From Emticicia agri (GTDB taxonomy: Bacteria > Bacteroidota > Bacteroidia > Cytophagales > Spirosomataceae), in contig NZ_SEWF01000021.1 of NCBI RefSeq assembly GCF_004168285.1, positions 37,910 to 101,909 of the forward strand: a stretch of 64,000 nt of DNA, written 5' to 3'. Under the pieces are notes generated by a model. It was not told the DNA's origin. It saw nothing but the letters and a program-made list of their open reading frames with translations, and made no database searches. Positions within the stretch are counted from its first letter, which is position 1. Every line of letters begins with the position of its first letter. Positions 25,023 through 34,387 of the stretch are shown here, one piece after another. The translations under genes were made by a program, and so were the position numbers.

Positions 25023-26168
25023 ATGACCATTACATCTAAACAGCCGAATGTTGGTACTACCATCTTCACAGTGATGTCTCAGTTAGCCGCTGAAACCGGG
25101 GCATTCAATCTTTCACAGGGGTTCCCAAATTACAATTGCTCTCCAAAGCTCATAGAATTAGTGAATCATTACATGCAAAAGGGTATGAATCAATATGCAC
25201 CAATGGCTGGTATTATGCCCTTGCGTGAAATATTAGCCCAGAAAACTGCCGATTTATATCATATCCATTATCATCCGAATGATGAGATAACTATTGTTTC
25301 TGGTTGCACCGAAGCCATATATGCAACCATGGCGGCAATTCTGCACAAAGGCGATGAAGTAATTGTTTTTGAACCCGCCTATGATAGTTACGTACCATCT
25401 ATAGAGTTGAATGGCGGCAAACCAGTATTTGTAACACTTACCGCCGAAAATGATTTCAGTATTGACTGGTCGGTGGTAAAAAGCAAGATTACTAAGCACA
25501 CCAAAGCTATCATGCTAACCACTCCACATAACCCAACCGGAAAATGTCTGACACAAGAAGATTTAGCTCAATTAGCTGAGGTAGTTAGAGACACAGATAT
25601 TTTGATTGTTTCTGACGAAGTATATGAACATATTATTTTTGATAACAGATTACATTTATCTCCTGCCTCCCACCCTGAATTAAAGCAAAGAACCTTTTTA
25701 TGTGGGTCGTTCGGCAAAACTTTTCATACTACCGGATGGAAATTAGGGTATTGTTTAGCACCCGTAGAATTAACGGCTGAGTTCAGAAAAACGCATCAAT
25801 GGATAACTTTTGCTTCACCAACGCCTATGCAATATGCCTTTGCCGATTTTATGAAAGAACCCGACAATTATTTATCTGTCCGCAATTTTTATGAAGAGAA
25901 GCGGAATAAATTTATCAATTGGCTGAAAGGTTCAAGATTTACCCTGACACCAGCCGAGGGTAGCTTTTTTCAGATGGTATCTTATAACCAGATAACAGAC
26001 GAATCAGATTATGAATTGGCAGTAAGATGGACGAAAGAAATCGGGGTAGCTTCTATACCTATCTCAGTGTTTTATCATGAAAAATATGATAATAAAATTC
26101 TTCGATTCTGCTTTGCCAAAGATGATGAAATGCTTGAAAAAGCCGCTGAAAGACTTTGCAGGCTATAA
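25023..26168 (+). CDS. Class I aminotransferase, methionine/kynurenine type (YbdL-like)
   Basis: A 381-residue cytoplasmic PLP enzyme. The N-terminal FNLSQGFPNYNC and NQYAPMAGIMPLRE are typical of the methionine/glutamine aminotransferase (YbdL, KAT) branch. TPHNPTGK, SDEVYEHI and the Schiff-base lysine in SFGKTFHTTGWKLGY are intact. Expected reaction: transamination of methionine, glutamine or aromatic amino acids, possibly in methionine salvage. It starts 63 bp after the regulator gene on the same strand. Confidence 0.88.
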   Translation: MTITSKQPNVGTTIFTVMSQLAAETGAFNLSQGFPNYNCSPKLIELVNHYMQKGMNQYAPMAGIMPLREILAQKTADLYHIHYHPNDEITIVSGCTEAIYATMAAILHKGDEVIVFEPAYDSYVPSIELNGGKPVFVTLTAENDFSIDWSVVKSKITKHTKAIMLTTPHNPTGKCLTQEDLAQLAEVVRDTDILIVSDEVYEHIIFDNRLHLSPASHPELKQRTFLCGSFGKTFHTTGWKLGYCLAPVELTAEFRKTHQWITFASPTPMQYAFADFMKEPDNYLSVRNFYEEKRNKFINWLKGSRFTLTPAEGSFFQMVSYNQITDESDYELAVRWTKEIGVASIPISVFYHEKYDNKILRFCFAKDDEMLEKAAERLCRL

Positions 26169-26173
26169 ATAAA

Positions 26174-26198
26174 AGAGGAAGCCTCAAAAGCTTCCTCT
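26174..26198. terminator. Short hairpin between convergent genes
   Basis: AGAGGAAGC (26174-26182) and GCTTCCTCT (26190-26198) form a perfect 9-bp stem. A-rich sequence on the left could give a U-tract for the minus strand; none follows on the plus strand. Confidence 0.6.
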
Positions 26199-26223
26199 AA
26201 CTGATGTCAAACCAAATAATATT

Positions 26224-27393
26224 TTAAGCTTCTATTTTTTCAACCTGTGTTTTTGAAACTCTTACAATTGCTTTTCCTAAATACCTTGGCACAAAACTGA
26301 TAGCAATCAGGCCAAGCCCGGTCATTAGAAGCGTTTCTGTATGCGCAAAAAATGTCCCTGCGGTTAATATACCCATCACTAAAATAGTAGAGAAAGGCAA
26401 TGAAAAAGCTAATACCAAGACGGCGAACTCAATATTAAATGTTCTTTTCTCCTTAGGAATATGGCTATTTTCTTCTTTCAGGGCAATAGCTGACATATGA
26501 GCAAAAGGCCAGAAACTACAAGAACTCAATGGTACCACCACGGCCAATAACACAAGCGTTGGGGACGAAATCTGAAAAACAGTAATAATTAACACGCTGA
26601 AAAGTATGGTAATACCTGCTCTGAAAAGCAGAATCGAACTCACCAGTCTGATTTTTCCTTCTTTCAGTTGTACTGCCAGGCCAATGTAAATTAATACCAT
26701 CGGAGTCATTAGCGCACTTGTACGGTTAAAAATTTCTGAAACAACAGGAGGTAAATCATCAAAACTGATTCCAAAACTTAAAAATGCAATAGCCAGTAAC
26801 ATCACAATGTTAATCGGCTCTTTCACAAGGCTAAGTAATAAACTTTTTATTTTTCCTTCTTCTTTTACTTCGTTTGCTTTGTTGTTTTTAAGATACATAT
26901 TCATGGCAACGAAATACAGAAAATTCAAGGCAAAAAATTTATTTCCCACATCTGCCATTGCAGCTTTCGCTAAAGATTCTTTTCCAAGAAACTCATGAAT
27001 AAACGGGAAACTTGACAAACCCGGTGCCAATGATGGCATCAGCATGGTAAGTGTCCGCCCGATAGAACTATCAGTTTCTATTTTAAAAAGAGTCAGAATG
27101 TAAGGCATTGACAGATAAATAAAGAAATTAAATGCCAATGTGATGAGTGGATAAATTATTAACGTTGAATCTATTTTTACTCCCATCAAGGCTACGAAAA
27201 CCGTAGAAGGAAGCGCTACTGAAAGAATCATTTCTTTTATTCCATTCAGTTCTGTCTTACTCTTGAATTTCGACCTTAACGCCAATCCAATCACAATAAG
27301 TAACAGGAGTATAAATGTTTTTTGAAGTGCTACTGCCATAAGAAATTGTAGATTTAGGAAAATATTTTCCTGTGATGTTCGGATAAGAGTCAT
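26224..27393 (-). CDS. Auxin-efflux-carrier-like (AEC) family permease
   Basis: A 389-residue integral membrane protein with about ten hydrophobic helices in two halves separated by a short polar loop (NNKANEVKEEGKIKS). The architecture resembles the AEC/bile-acid:sodium symporter-like transporter fold, but I see no definitive signature. ATG at 27393 is kept; the internal ATG at 27339 (MAVALQKTF) would place the first helix closer to the N-terminus and is a plausible alternative. It lies 53 bp downstream of the exported aminotransferase gene on the same strand. Substrate unknown. Confidence 0.65.
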   Translation of the reverse strand: MTLIRTSQENIFLNLQFLMAVALQKTFILLLLIVIGLALRSKFKSKTELNGIKEMILSVALPSTVFVALMGVKIDSTLIIYPLITLAFNFFIYLSMPYILTLFKIETDSSIGRTLTMLMPSLAPGLSSFPFIHEFLGKESLAKAAMADVGNKFFALNFLYFVAMNMYLKNNKANEVKEEGKIKSLLLSLVKEPINIVMLLAIAFLSFGISFDDLPPVVSEIFNRTSALMTPMVLIYIGLAVQLKEGKIRLVSSILLFRAGITILFSVLIITVFQISSPTLVLLAVVVPLSSCSFWPFAHMSAIALKEENSHIPKEKRTFNIEFAVLVLAFSLPFSTILVMGILTAGTFFAHTETLLMTGLGLIAISFVPRYLGKAIVRVSKTQVEKIEA

Positions 27394-27446
27394 TCAAGAG
27401 CTTCTTATCCAAACATCAATGAATAATATAAAAATCTGAAGTATGC

Positions 27447-28640
27447 TTAGCTGATTTCTTCTAAAGCCTTAACGAAGAGTTTCATTTCATCCATAGTTCC
27501 CATGCTTACTCTACACCATGTTTTCTTTTGAATGTCGAAAGTTCTTACACCAATACCTTTAGCATACATTTTACCCAGAAAATCTTTACCGTCCATCGCA
27601 ATCGGGAAAATAACGAAGTTGGTATAAGATGGAATGTATTTATAATTCATACGGTCAAGATTCGAATATAGATACGCTTTAGTCTCAGAGTTCAGTTTCT
27701 TGGTCATTGTCTGAAACTCCATGTCTTCGATACTTGCCGAGGCTGCTAAAACAGAAGTATAAGAAATACCCATACCACCACGGGTAATATTCTGTATTTT
27801 GTCTAAGAAAGATGGCAAAGCAGCAATATAACCTACACGCAAACCTGCCATACCCATGATTTTAGAGAAAGTACGGGCAATGATTACATTTTTATTTTGT
27901 CCTAAAAGAGACACCATACTTTGTGTTCCTGTTCCTTCTGCCAGTTCGAGGTAGGCTTCATCAATAAAAACAGGCACTTTTTCTGATACTCGTGAGCAGA
28001 AATCTAATAATTCTTTACCAGAGGTAATACTACCGGTCGGGTTATTCGGATTACAGATATACACTAATTTTGTATCGGCATCAATGGCAGCTTCCATCGC
28101 TGGCAAATCATGCGACCAGTCACTTTTACAAGGAACAGCCTTCCATTTGGCACCTACAGATTTTGCTACACTCACCAACGACATATAGCAAGGATCAGCT
28201 GAAACAATGTTACCTCCGTGCATAAATTGCACAAGTGCTACTTTCTCTAATAAATCAGATGAACCAGGTCCCATCATGATATGATTAGGCGTTACACCAG
28301 GCCCTTCTTTTTTTACGATTTTACCTACTAAATCACTTAATTCTTTCCAGGCATAACGGTTACCTAAAACTACTGAATCAACTACTGCCTGTTTTGCACT
28401 GGCTGGTGGGCCATATGGGTTTTCATTTGCATTTAAACGTGCCTTTAATTTAGTTACATCAGGTGGATTACTGATGAAGTGTTCGCGCATTAAAGGGGTA
28501 TAATATAATCTGTTCTTGCTGTCTAATTGAACAGGTGTATTCGGAAATGCACCCATACTTAATTGAGGGGCTAATACCATTCCACCAAGTGTCATCAAGC
28601 CTGATTTTAAGAGATTGCGTCTGTCAATGTTCTGATTCAT
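27447..28640 (-). CDS. HisC-like aminotransferase with Tat signal peptide
   Basis: A class I/II PLP aminotransferase related to histidinol-phosphate aminotransferase (about 397 residues). The longest frame begins at a TTG; the ATG at 28640 gives MNQNIDRRNLLKSGL, a twin-arginine motif followed by a hydrophobic segment ending near LSMGAF, i.e. a Tat signal peptide. The catalytic core is complete: NANENPYGPP, GPGSSDLLEKV, NPNNPTG, IDEAYLELAE and the PLP lysine in ARTFSKIMGMAGLRVGY. Export of a folded PLP enzyme fits Tat. Substrate is unlikely to be histidinol phosphate, as no his genes are nearby. It is divergent from the susC leader and upstream of a permease. Confidence 0.87.
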   Translation of the reverse strand: MNQNIDRRNLLKSGLMTLGGMVLAPQLSMGAFPNTPVQLDSKNRLYYTPLMREHFISNPPDVTKLKARLNANENPYGPPASAKQAVVDSVVLGNRYAWKELSDLVGKIVKKEGPGVTPNHIMMGPGSSDLLEKVALVQFMHGGNIVSADPCYMSLVSVAKSVGAKWKAVPCKSDWSHDLPAMEAAIDADTKLVYICNPNNPTGSITSGKELLDFCSRVSEKVPVFIDEAYLELAEGTGTQSMVSLLGQNKNVIIARTFSKIMGMAGLRVGYIAALPSFLDKIQNITRGGMGISYTSVLAASASIEDMEFQTMTKKLNSETKAYLYSNLDRMNYKYIPSYTNFVIFPIAMDGKDFLGKMYAKGIGVRTFDIQKKTWCRVSMGTMDEMKLFVKALEEIS

Positions 28641-29205
28641 TTTCTTCAAGTGTTTAAAGAGTATAAAATTGTTTAGCTTTAATAACTCTGAGTTAAGATA
28701 AGTTATGGTTATTTAAACAGACAGTAGTAATTTGTAACTGAACTGATAAATTCAGAAGATTCGGCTTGCTGAAACTATTGAAATATTCCTGAAGTATTTC
28801 AATGAGAATTTAAAAATTGTAGAAATTATTATTTCTGACAAAAGTAGTATAATACAACAAATTGTCAAAGTTTAATTGAATAAAATTTCAACTTATTTTT
28901 TATATGTTTTTAATTTTTCAACGAAAATACAATTATTTTCAAACATATAAATCCAATATTTTTCATTTTTTATTAATTTTATATCAAAAATCACACTTCA
29001 TATAAATTTTACAAAAATATTTATTAATTACATAAAATTTCAAAATATTGCACATATTCAAGTTATTATTTAATATTTTAAACTATTTTTAATGTATTAT
29101 TAAATTTTCTTTAAAATAATTTGCAAGTAATTTTTACAACCTATTATATTGCAGTAGAAATTATTAGAAAAGTACAATAACACTTCATCAGAAACTCCTT
29201 TCCGA

Positions 29206-29301
29206 CCGCAAAAGCCGAGTATCTGGTTCCTATAACAAATCAAAACTTCTCATAAGCGAAGTTGCGGGGCTGATAGTCTATACAGATTAACGACTATTAG
29301 C
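29206..29301 (+). ncRNA. Upstream hairpins of the susC leader
   Basis: Three helices can be drawn: CCGCAA (29206-29211) with TTGCGG (29262-29267); AACTTC (29244-29249) with GAAGTT (29258-29263), which competes with the first for two bases; and GCTGATAGTC (29269-29278) with GACTATTAGC (29292-29301), 10 bp including one G-U pair. The segment is markedly more GC-rich than the DNA before it. Not matched to any RNA family I know. Confidence 0.45.
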
Positions 29302-29361
29302 AATTGCTGAATACCATTAAATATATTCAGAATAAATCAAAAACAGAGTTCATCATTTATT

Positions 29362-29383
29362 TACATGCCGTTTTCGGCCTGTA
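29362..29383 (+). ncRNA. Hairpin in the susC leader
   Basis: TACA-T-GCCG, a TTTT loop and CGGC-C-TGTA form an 8-bp stem with one mismatch (29362-29370 with 29375-29383). Confidence 0.45.
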
Positions 29384-29447
29384 CAAGAATGTATTTGCCT
29401 TATAAAATCAATAAACTAAACTAAATATCTAAACCTTAAAGATTAAG

Positions 29448-29559
29448 AAGAGACAGGCTTGCACCTCTCTTGCTGACGTGGCTCCCGACTTCAATCATAT
29501 CTCGAAGCTGAGCGGTCGGAATTTCGGGTAATTGATTGAGTCGGACAGCTTCGTACGTC
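29448..29559 (+). ncRNA. Compact pseudoknot-like RNA directly upstream of susC
   Basis: A small hairpin (AAGAGA 29448-29453 with TCTCTT 29466-29471) precedes a compact domain closed by GACGT (29475-29479) and ACGTC (29555-29559). Inside, 29485-29497 pairs with 29533-29544 (12 bp, one bulged T). Its loop contains CGAAGCTG (29503-29510), the exact complement of CAGCTTCG (29546-29553), which lies one base after the stem: an H-type pseudoknot. GTCGG occurs both at 29515-29519 and in the stem (29540-29544), so CCGAC at 29485 can choose between two partners. The domain ends 47 nt before the susC start. This suggests a riboswitch-like or antisense-controlled leader; family unrecognised. Confidence 0.55.
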
Positions 29560-29606
29560 TCACGCTCCTATTGTTTTATTAAACCTTTACAAACTCCTTA
29601 ACACTT

Positions 29607-32600
29607 ATGAAAAGACACTTATACTTTCTGACAGTTATATTGCTTCTCCCCTTGGTTATTCTGGCTCAGGACAAAGTTCTGACGGGGGTAGTAAGCTCGG
29701 TTGAAGAGGGGACTTTGCCGGGGGTTTCAATTGCCTTAAAGGGAACAGCCATAGGAACCCTGACAGATGCCAACGGAAAATTCTCAATTAAAGTACCTGC
29801 CTCAGGCGGTATTTTAGTTTTTAGCGCCATTGGTTTTACGACATTAGAAGAAAAAATTGACAACCGTTCCAGTTTCGAAATTTCGCTCGTTGCCGATGCC
29901 AAAACATTAAACGAAGTGGTGGTAACCGCCTTGGGTATTTCTCGTGAGAAAAAATCTTTAGGATTCTCACAGCAGGAAGTAAAAGGCGACAATCTCGTGG
30001 AAGCACGCTCTACCAATGTAGTAAACTCATTGGCTGGTCGTATTGCAGGGGTAAGAATCAGCAGTAATGGTGGCCCTGGTAGTGGCTCTACCATACAAAT
30101 TCGTGGTTCGTCATCAGTTTCAGGCAACAATCAGCCTTTGATTGTATTAGATGGTGTACCGCTTCAACAACAATATGATAAACAATTCGGTGGTGGTATT
30201 TCGGAAATAAACCCCGACAATATTAAAGATATATCGGTTTTGAAAGGGCCAAACGCCGCCGCCCTCTACGGGTCAAGAGCAGCCAATGGGGTTATCCTGA
30301 TAACCTCCAAAGATGGTTCAGGCTCAAAAGGTTTAGGGATAGAATACAACGGAAACTTTACAGCAGAACGCCCATTGGTAAAACCTGATTTCCAGAATAC
30401 GTATGGCGGTGGAAACGGTTATACAACCTGGTATTCAGATGGCTGGAGTGGTACCATTCAACCAGATGCCTATGACCAGTATAAAGCTGCTTACGGTTTT
30501 GTAAATCCGGGCAGAACTACCGGAACAGATGGAACTGATGAAAGCTGGGGCGCACCTATGGATGGACGTCTGGTGCGTCAATGGTTTTCGGGAAAAGATG
30601 TTGCGCCATTAACACCGCAACCTAATAACTGGAATGAATTCTGGGAAACAGGTACTTCTTTTACCAATCATATTGCCCTATCAGGTGCGAACGAGAAAGG
30701 AAACTTCCGTTTGGCGTATGACAGATTAGACCAGAAAGGTATTGCATTTGCCAATGGTTTTGAAAGAAGTAATTTCAAAGTTAATTCTAACTATAACCTG
30801 ACTAAATATCTTTCAGCTACCGTATCCGGTGAATACATCAAATCGGGTGGTAACCGTACTTATCAGAATGGTGATACGTTTATCTGGTCGCACAGACATG
30901 TGTCATGGGACCAATTGGCCAATTATGAAGATTACAGAGGTGTTCACATTCAGAGAGCAGTAGCAGGCAAATTGCCCGACACAGACCCACCTAACTGGCA
31001 ACATACCTATTTTACGAACCCTTATTATACCAATAAGTATTTACCCAATAAAAATGATAAAGATCGCTTAGTTGGAAATATCGCCATCAATGCCAAAATT
31101 CTACCTTATCTTAAAGTAATGCTTCGTTCGGGTACCGATATGTGGACCGATACAAGAATTAACATTGCCAATTTCGAGAGAGTACGTAACGGAAACAGAA
31201 CACCGGGTACTTATTCAGAAGAAGTACTTCGCCGTCAGGAAAGTAACCATGATTTCTTACTAAGTTTCGATAAAAATTTTGGTAAAAACTTCTCATTGGT
31301 TGCACAGGCAGGTGGAGCGCTCAGAACCAATTATTATAAAAGAAATTTTACTAACGTGGGCGAATTAGTAGTTGATGGCGTTTATAACCTGTCTAACTCT
31401 AATCCAAGCCAGAACTCGGTAGCCAGCCGCATTGAAAAAACCAATGTACAAAGTTTGTATGGTTCAGTTCAGTTTGGTTACCTCAATGCCCTTTTCTTAG
31501 ATGTTACTGCAAGAAACGATTGGTCGAGCACATTGCCTTCTAATGCACGTTCTTATTTTTACCCATCTGTTTCGGCAAGTGCTGTTATTACAGATTTAAT
31601 AAATATTCCTAAGAATATCTTATCATTCGGTAAAGTAAGAGCCAGTCTCGCACAGGTTGGAAACGATGCTGACCCTTATCAGTTAGCGCAAACTTTCCGT
31701 GCCAGCGGTTCATGGAACGGCTCAATTCCTGAGTATTATGAGAACATCACCATCTCGAACTCAACCCTGAAACCTGAAATTACGACTGGAATTGAATTGG
31801 GGCTTGACCTTCGTTTCTTTAAAAACAAAGTTGGCTTAGACTTTACTTATTACGACCAGACTACCAAAAACCAGATTTTAGGAGTAGAAATCTCTAAAGC
31901 CAGCGGTTACGACAAACGTATTTTGAATGCAGGGCAAATTAATAATAAAGGCGTTGAAATTACCCTTTCAGGCACACCTTTCGAAACTATGTCAGGTTTT
32001 AAATGGGATGTGGCGCTTAACTTTGCCAGAAACCGAAATCTGGTAGTTGAATTAGCTGAAGGTCTAACAACCTATACTTTGCAAGAGCGCAGAGGCTTGA
32101 TTTCGATAGCGCAAGTGGGTCAGCCTTATGGCTCGCTGTATGGTATCGGATTCAAACATGCACCAGACGGACAATTGGTCTATGTAGATGGTTTACCTGT
32201 GGTGGAAACCACTCCAAGAGTATTGGGTAATATTCAACCAGACTGGACCGGAGGAATGTCAAATACGTTTACATATAAGCGTTTAAGTCTTTCATTCCTG
32301 ATTGATGTGAAAAAAGGCGGAGATTTCTTCGATGAAGGAACAGGTACTGCCCGTTGGACTGGTCAATATGCTGAAACCGGAATTGGTCGTGAGGAAGGAG
32401 TTATTGGTAAAGGTGTAAAAAACATCGGAACTGCTGATAATCCTCAATACGTGCCTAATGATGTAATTGTGGCAGGAAACCAGTTCTATGGATATAATAA
32501 CCCAAGAAGATACCACGAAGCAGCTATTTTTGATGGTAGCTACATTAAGCTTCGTGAGATTTCATTCGGTATCCGTTTACCTGAATCAATGCTGAGAAAA

Positions 32601-32777
32601 GTAAGAATCCAGAATGCAAAACTTTCATTAGTAGGTAGAAACCTGGCAATTCTGTTCAAGAACGCTCCACACATCGATCCTGAAGTTGACCGTTTTGGCG
32701 GTAATTCTCAAGGTTTTGCTTATGGAGAGTTGCCATCATCAAGAAGCCTTGGATTCAACTTATCTTTAGGATTCTAA
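29607..32777 (+). CDS. SusC/RagA-family TonB-dependent outer membrane receptor
   Basis: A 1056-residue outer-membrane transporter. A signal peptide (LLPLVILAQDK) is followed by a carboxypeptidase-regulatory-like domain (about residues 24-100, with GVSIALKGTAIGTLTDANG). The plug domain (about 115-235) holds the SusC landmarks VNSLAGRIAGVRI, IQIRGSSS, PLIVLDGVPL and LKGPNAAALYGSRAANGVI; a 22-strand beta barrel ends in LGFNLSLGF with a terminal Phe. It works with the SusD-like lipoprotein encoded 36 bp downstream to import a glycan, peptide or other polymer fragment. No glycosidase or sigma/anti-sigma pair is adjacent, so the substrate cannot be inferred. A long structured leader precedes it. 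Confidence 0.95.
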   Translation: MKRHLYFLTVILLLPLVILAQDKVLTGVVSSVEEGTLPGVSIALKGTAIGTLTDANGKFSIKVPASGGILVFSAIGFTTLEEKIDNRSSFEISLVADAKTLNEVVVTALGISREKKSLGFSQQEVKGDNLVEARSTNVVNSLAGRIAGVRISSNGGPGSGSTIQIRGSSSVSGNNQPLIVLDGVPLQQQYDKQFGGGISEINPDNIKDISVLKGPNAAALYGSRAANGVILITSKDGSGSKGLGIEYNGNFTAERPLVKPDFQNTYGGGNGYTTWYSDGWSGTIQPDAYDQYKAAYGFVNPGRTTGTDGTDESWGAPMDGRLVRQWFSGKDVAPLTPQPNNWNEFWETGTSFTNHIALSGANEKGNFRLAYDRLDQKGIAFANGFERSNFKVNSNYNLTKYLSATVSGEYIKSGGNRTYQNGDTFIWSHRHVSWDQLANYEDYRGVHIQRAVAGKLPDTDPPNWQHTYFTNPYYTNKYLPNKNDKDRLVGNIAINAKILPYLKVMLRSGTDMWTDTRINIANFERVRNGNRTPGTYSEEVLRRQESNHDFLLSFDKNFGKNFSLVAQAGGALRTNYYKRNFTNVGELVVDGVYNLSNSNPSQNSVASRIEKTNVQSLYGSVQFGYLNALFLDVTARNDWSSTLPSNARSYFYPSVSASAVITDLINIPKNILSFGKVRASLAQVGNDADPYQLAQTFRASGSWNGSIPEYYENITISNSTLKPEITTGIELGLDLRFFKNKVGLDFTYYDQTTKNQILGVEISKASGYDKRILNAGQINNKGVEITLSGTPFETMSGFKWDVALNFARNRNLVVELAEGLTTYTLQERRGLISIAQVGQPYGSLYGIGFKHAPDGQLVYVDGLPVVETTPRVLGNIQPDWTGGMSNTFTYKRLSLSFLIDVKKGGDFFDEGTGTARWTGQYAETGIGREEGVIGKGVKNIGTADNPQYVPNDVIVAGNQFYGYNNPRRYHEAAIFDGSYIKLREISFGIRLPESMLRKVRIQNAKLSLVGRNLAILFKNAPHIDPEVDRFGGNSQGFAYGELPSSRSLGFNLSLGF

Positions 32778-32813
32778 ACCGCTAACGTAGTTTGTACTTA
32801 AACCTGAAAATTT

Positions 32814-34283
32814 ATGAAATCATATAAAATATTAGTCTCAATAGCAGTTGCCATGAGCCTTTCTTTGAATTCGTGTACAGAAGAATTCGACGAAATGAAC
32901 ACAGACCCCAATAACCCGACGAGTATAAGCCCGCAATACCTGTTGCCTTATGCCATAGAAAAATCGGTAGATAGATATTGGGGAAGTAATATCAGATTTG
33001 AGCGTTTGAATTTGGATGGGGCTATGCTCTGGATTCAATATTTGTCAAGAAATATTTATTCAAACGAAGGCGATAATTATGGAATCACGCCAACGTTTTA
33101 TAATAATACCTGGAAATCATTCTTCAACGACGGATTGGTCAACTTCCAGAGTATTATTAAACAAGCAGGCCCTGAAAGCAAAACACCAAACGCTAATTAC
33201 GAAGGAGCTGCCATTGTGATGCGTAGCTGGGTATTCTCGGTACTAACAGACCTTTATGGTGCTATTCCTTATTCTCAGGCATTAAAAGGAACTGATGCTA
33301 CGCCTATCTATGTGCCGGAATATGACTCGATGGATAAAGTGTATGCAGGGTTATTGAATGACCTGAAAATTGCCAACGAAAAACTGAGCGTTACAGGTCC
33401 GGCTATTTCAGGGGATATTCTCTATGATGGTAATATTCTGAAATGGAAAAAATTTGCCAATTCATTAAGACTTCGTTTGGCTAACCGTCAGGCCGCCAAG
33501 AAGTCGGCAGAATCTAAAGCCATTATGGCCGAGATTTTAGGTGATGCAGTAAAATTTCCCATCTTTACCAGCAATGATGACAATGCACTTCTGAAAAACA
33601 CAGCTACTCGCCCAAGTAATAATGAGTGGCATGAAGTAATGGTAATGGGTAGCCGTACCGACTGGAGCATGAGCAAAACCTTTGTTGATAAACTCACCGG
33701 ATTAGGAGATACTCGTTTGTCGGTATTTGCCAATATGAACGGAGCCGGAAAATATGAAGGCATTCCGAACGGCTTACCTGATGCCATTGCTACCACTTAC
33801 CTGAGTTCGGCTTCTACACTTGGTAGTTTTTTCACCCAGGCCAATACACCAAGCGTGATTATGACTTACAGTGAGTTGCTGTTGATTTTAGCCGAGGCAG
33901 CTATTGATGGCGATATTACTGCAGATGCTAATGATTTGATGAAAAAAGGTATTCAGGCCTCTTACGACCAGTATAAGGTAACAGTTCCTGCCAATTATTT
34001 TGAAACAGTTGGTACGGCCACAAAAGAGAAAATTCTTGACCAGAAATGGATTACCTTATTTGGTAATGCCGTAGAAGCCTGGACAGAATACCGTCGCACC
34101 GGATTTCCTGTATTACCTGCCAAAGACCCAAGAGCTGTTTTTGAGAACGAAGGTGTATTACCTACCCGTTTGCCTTATCCGACTACCGAATATTCACTGA
34201 ACAAAACCAGTCTGGACAAAGGAATTACCCTGAACGGTGGTGCAGATAACATGCGAACCAAACTATGGTGGGCTGAAAAATAG
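32814..34283 (+). CDS. SusD/RagB-family surface lipoprotein
   Basis: A 489-residue SusD-like nutrient-binding lipoprotein that caps the SusC barrel. The signal peptide ends in a lipobox-like LNSC (Cys near residue 21), followed by the typical acidic segment TEEFDEMNTDPNNPTS. The sequence pattern (NTDPN start, YLLPYAIE, GAMLWIQYL) fits the SusD-like_2 branch. A four-TPR helical core is expected. Co-transcribed with susC. Confidence 0.9.
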   Translation: MKSYKILVSIAVAMSLSLNSCTEEFDEMNTDPNNPTSISPQYLLPYAIEKSVDRYWGSNIRFERLNLDGAMLWIQYLSRNIYSNEGDNYGITPTFYNNTWKSFFNDGLVNFQSIIKQAGPESKTPNANYEGAAIVMRSWVFSVLTDLYGAIPYSQALKGTDATPIYVPEYDSMDKVYAGLLNDLKIANEKLSVTGPAISGDILYDGNILKWKKFANSLRLRLANRQAAKKSAESKAIMAEILGDAVKFPIFTSNDDNALLKNTATRPSNNEWHEVMVMGSRTDWSMSKTFVDKLTGLGDTRLSVFANMNGAGKYEGIPNGLPDAIATTYLSSASTLGSFFTQANTPSVIMTYSELLLILAEAAIDGDITADANDLMKKGIQASYDQYKVTVPANYFETVGTATKEKILDQKWITLFGNAVEAWTEYRRTGFPVLPAKDPRAVFENEGVLPTRLPYPTTEYSLNKTSLDKGITLNGGADNMRTKLWWAEK

Positions 34284-34387
34284 TGTCCGACGTAGCTTGC
34301 TTTCACTATCTGAAACAGGTTTTCAATGAATTAATCATCAAAAAATGGCGGATTAAATAACCATTTGACAATTAAAACTTTAAGAAA

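Larger units (their letters stand above)
28641..29606. other. Long non-coding region between aminotransferase and susC
   Basis: About 960 bp without a convincing gene. The left two thirds (28641-29170) is extremely AT-rich, especially 28850-29160. From about 29180 to the susC start, base composition rises sharply and several inverted repeats appear (separate entries). The likely reading is an AT-rich promoter/regulatory zone followed by a structured 5' leader or small RNA of up to about 430 nt. Confidence 0.7.

Noticed and set aside
27447..28640. Histidine biosynthesis gene hisC.
   Set aside because: No his genes around and an export signal at the N-terminus; only the fold is shared.
29266..29290. 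GGGGCTGAT resembles the 5' end of tmRNA (ssrA).
   Set aside because: No tag-peptide frame, no T-arm and no matching 3' acceptor end were found downstream, so the likeness is only nine bases.
29666..30130. 154-residue minus-strand open frame inside susC.
   Set aside because: Antisense shadow of the plug domain coding sequence.
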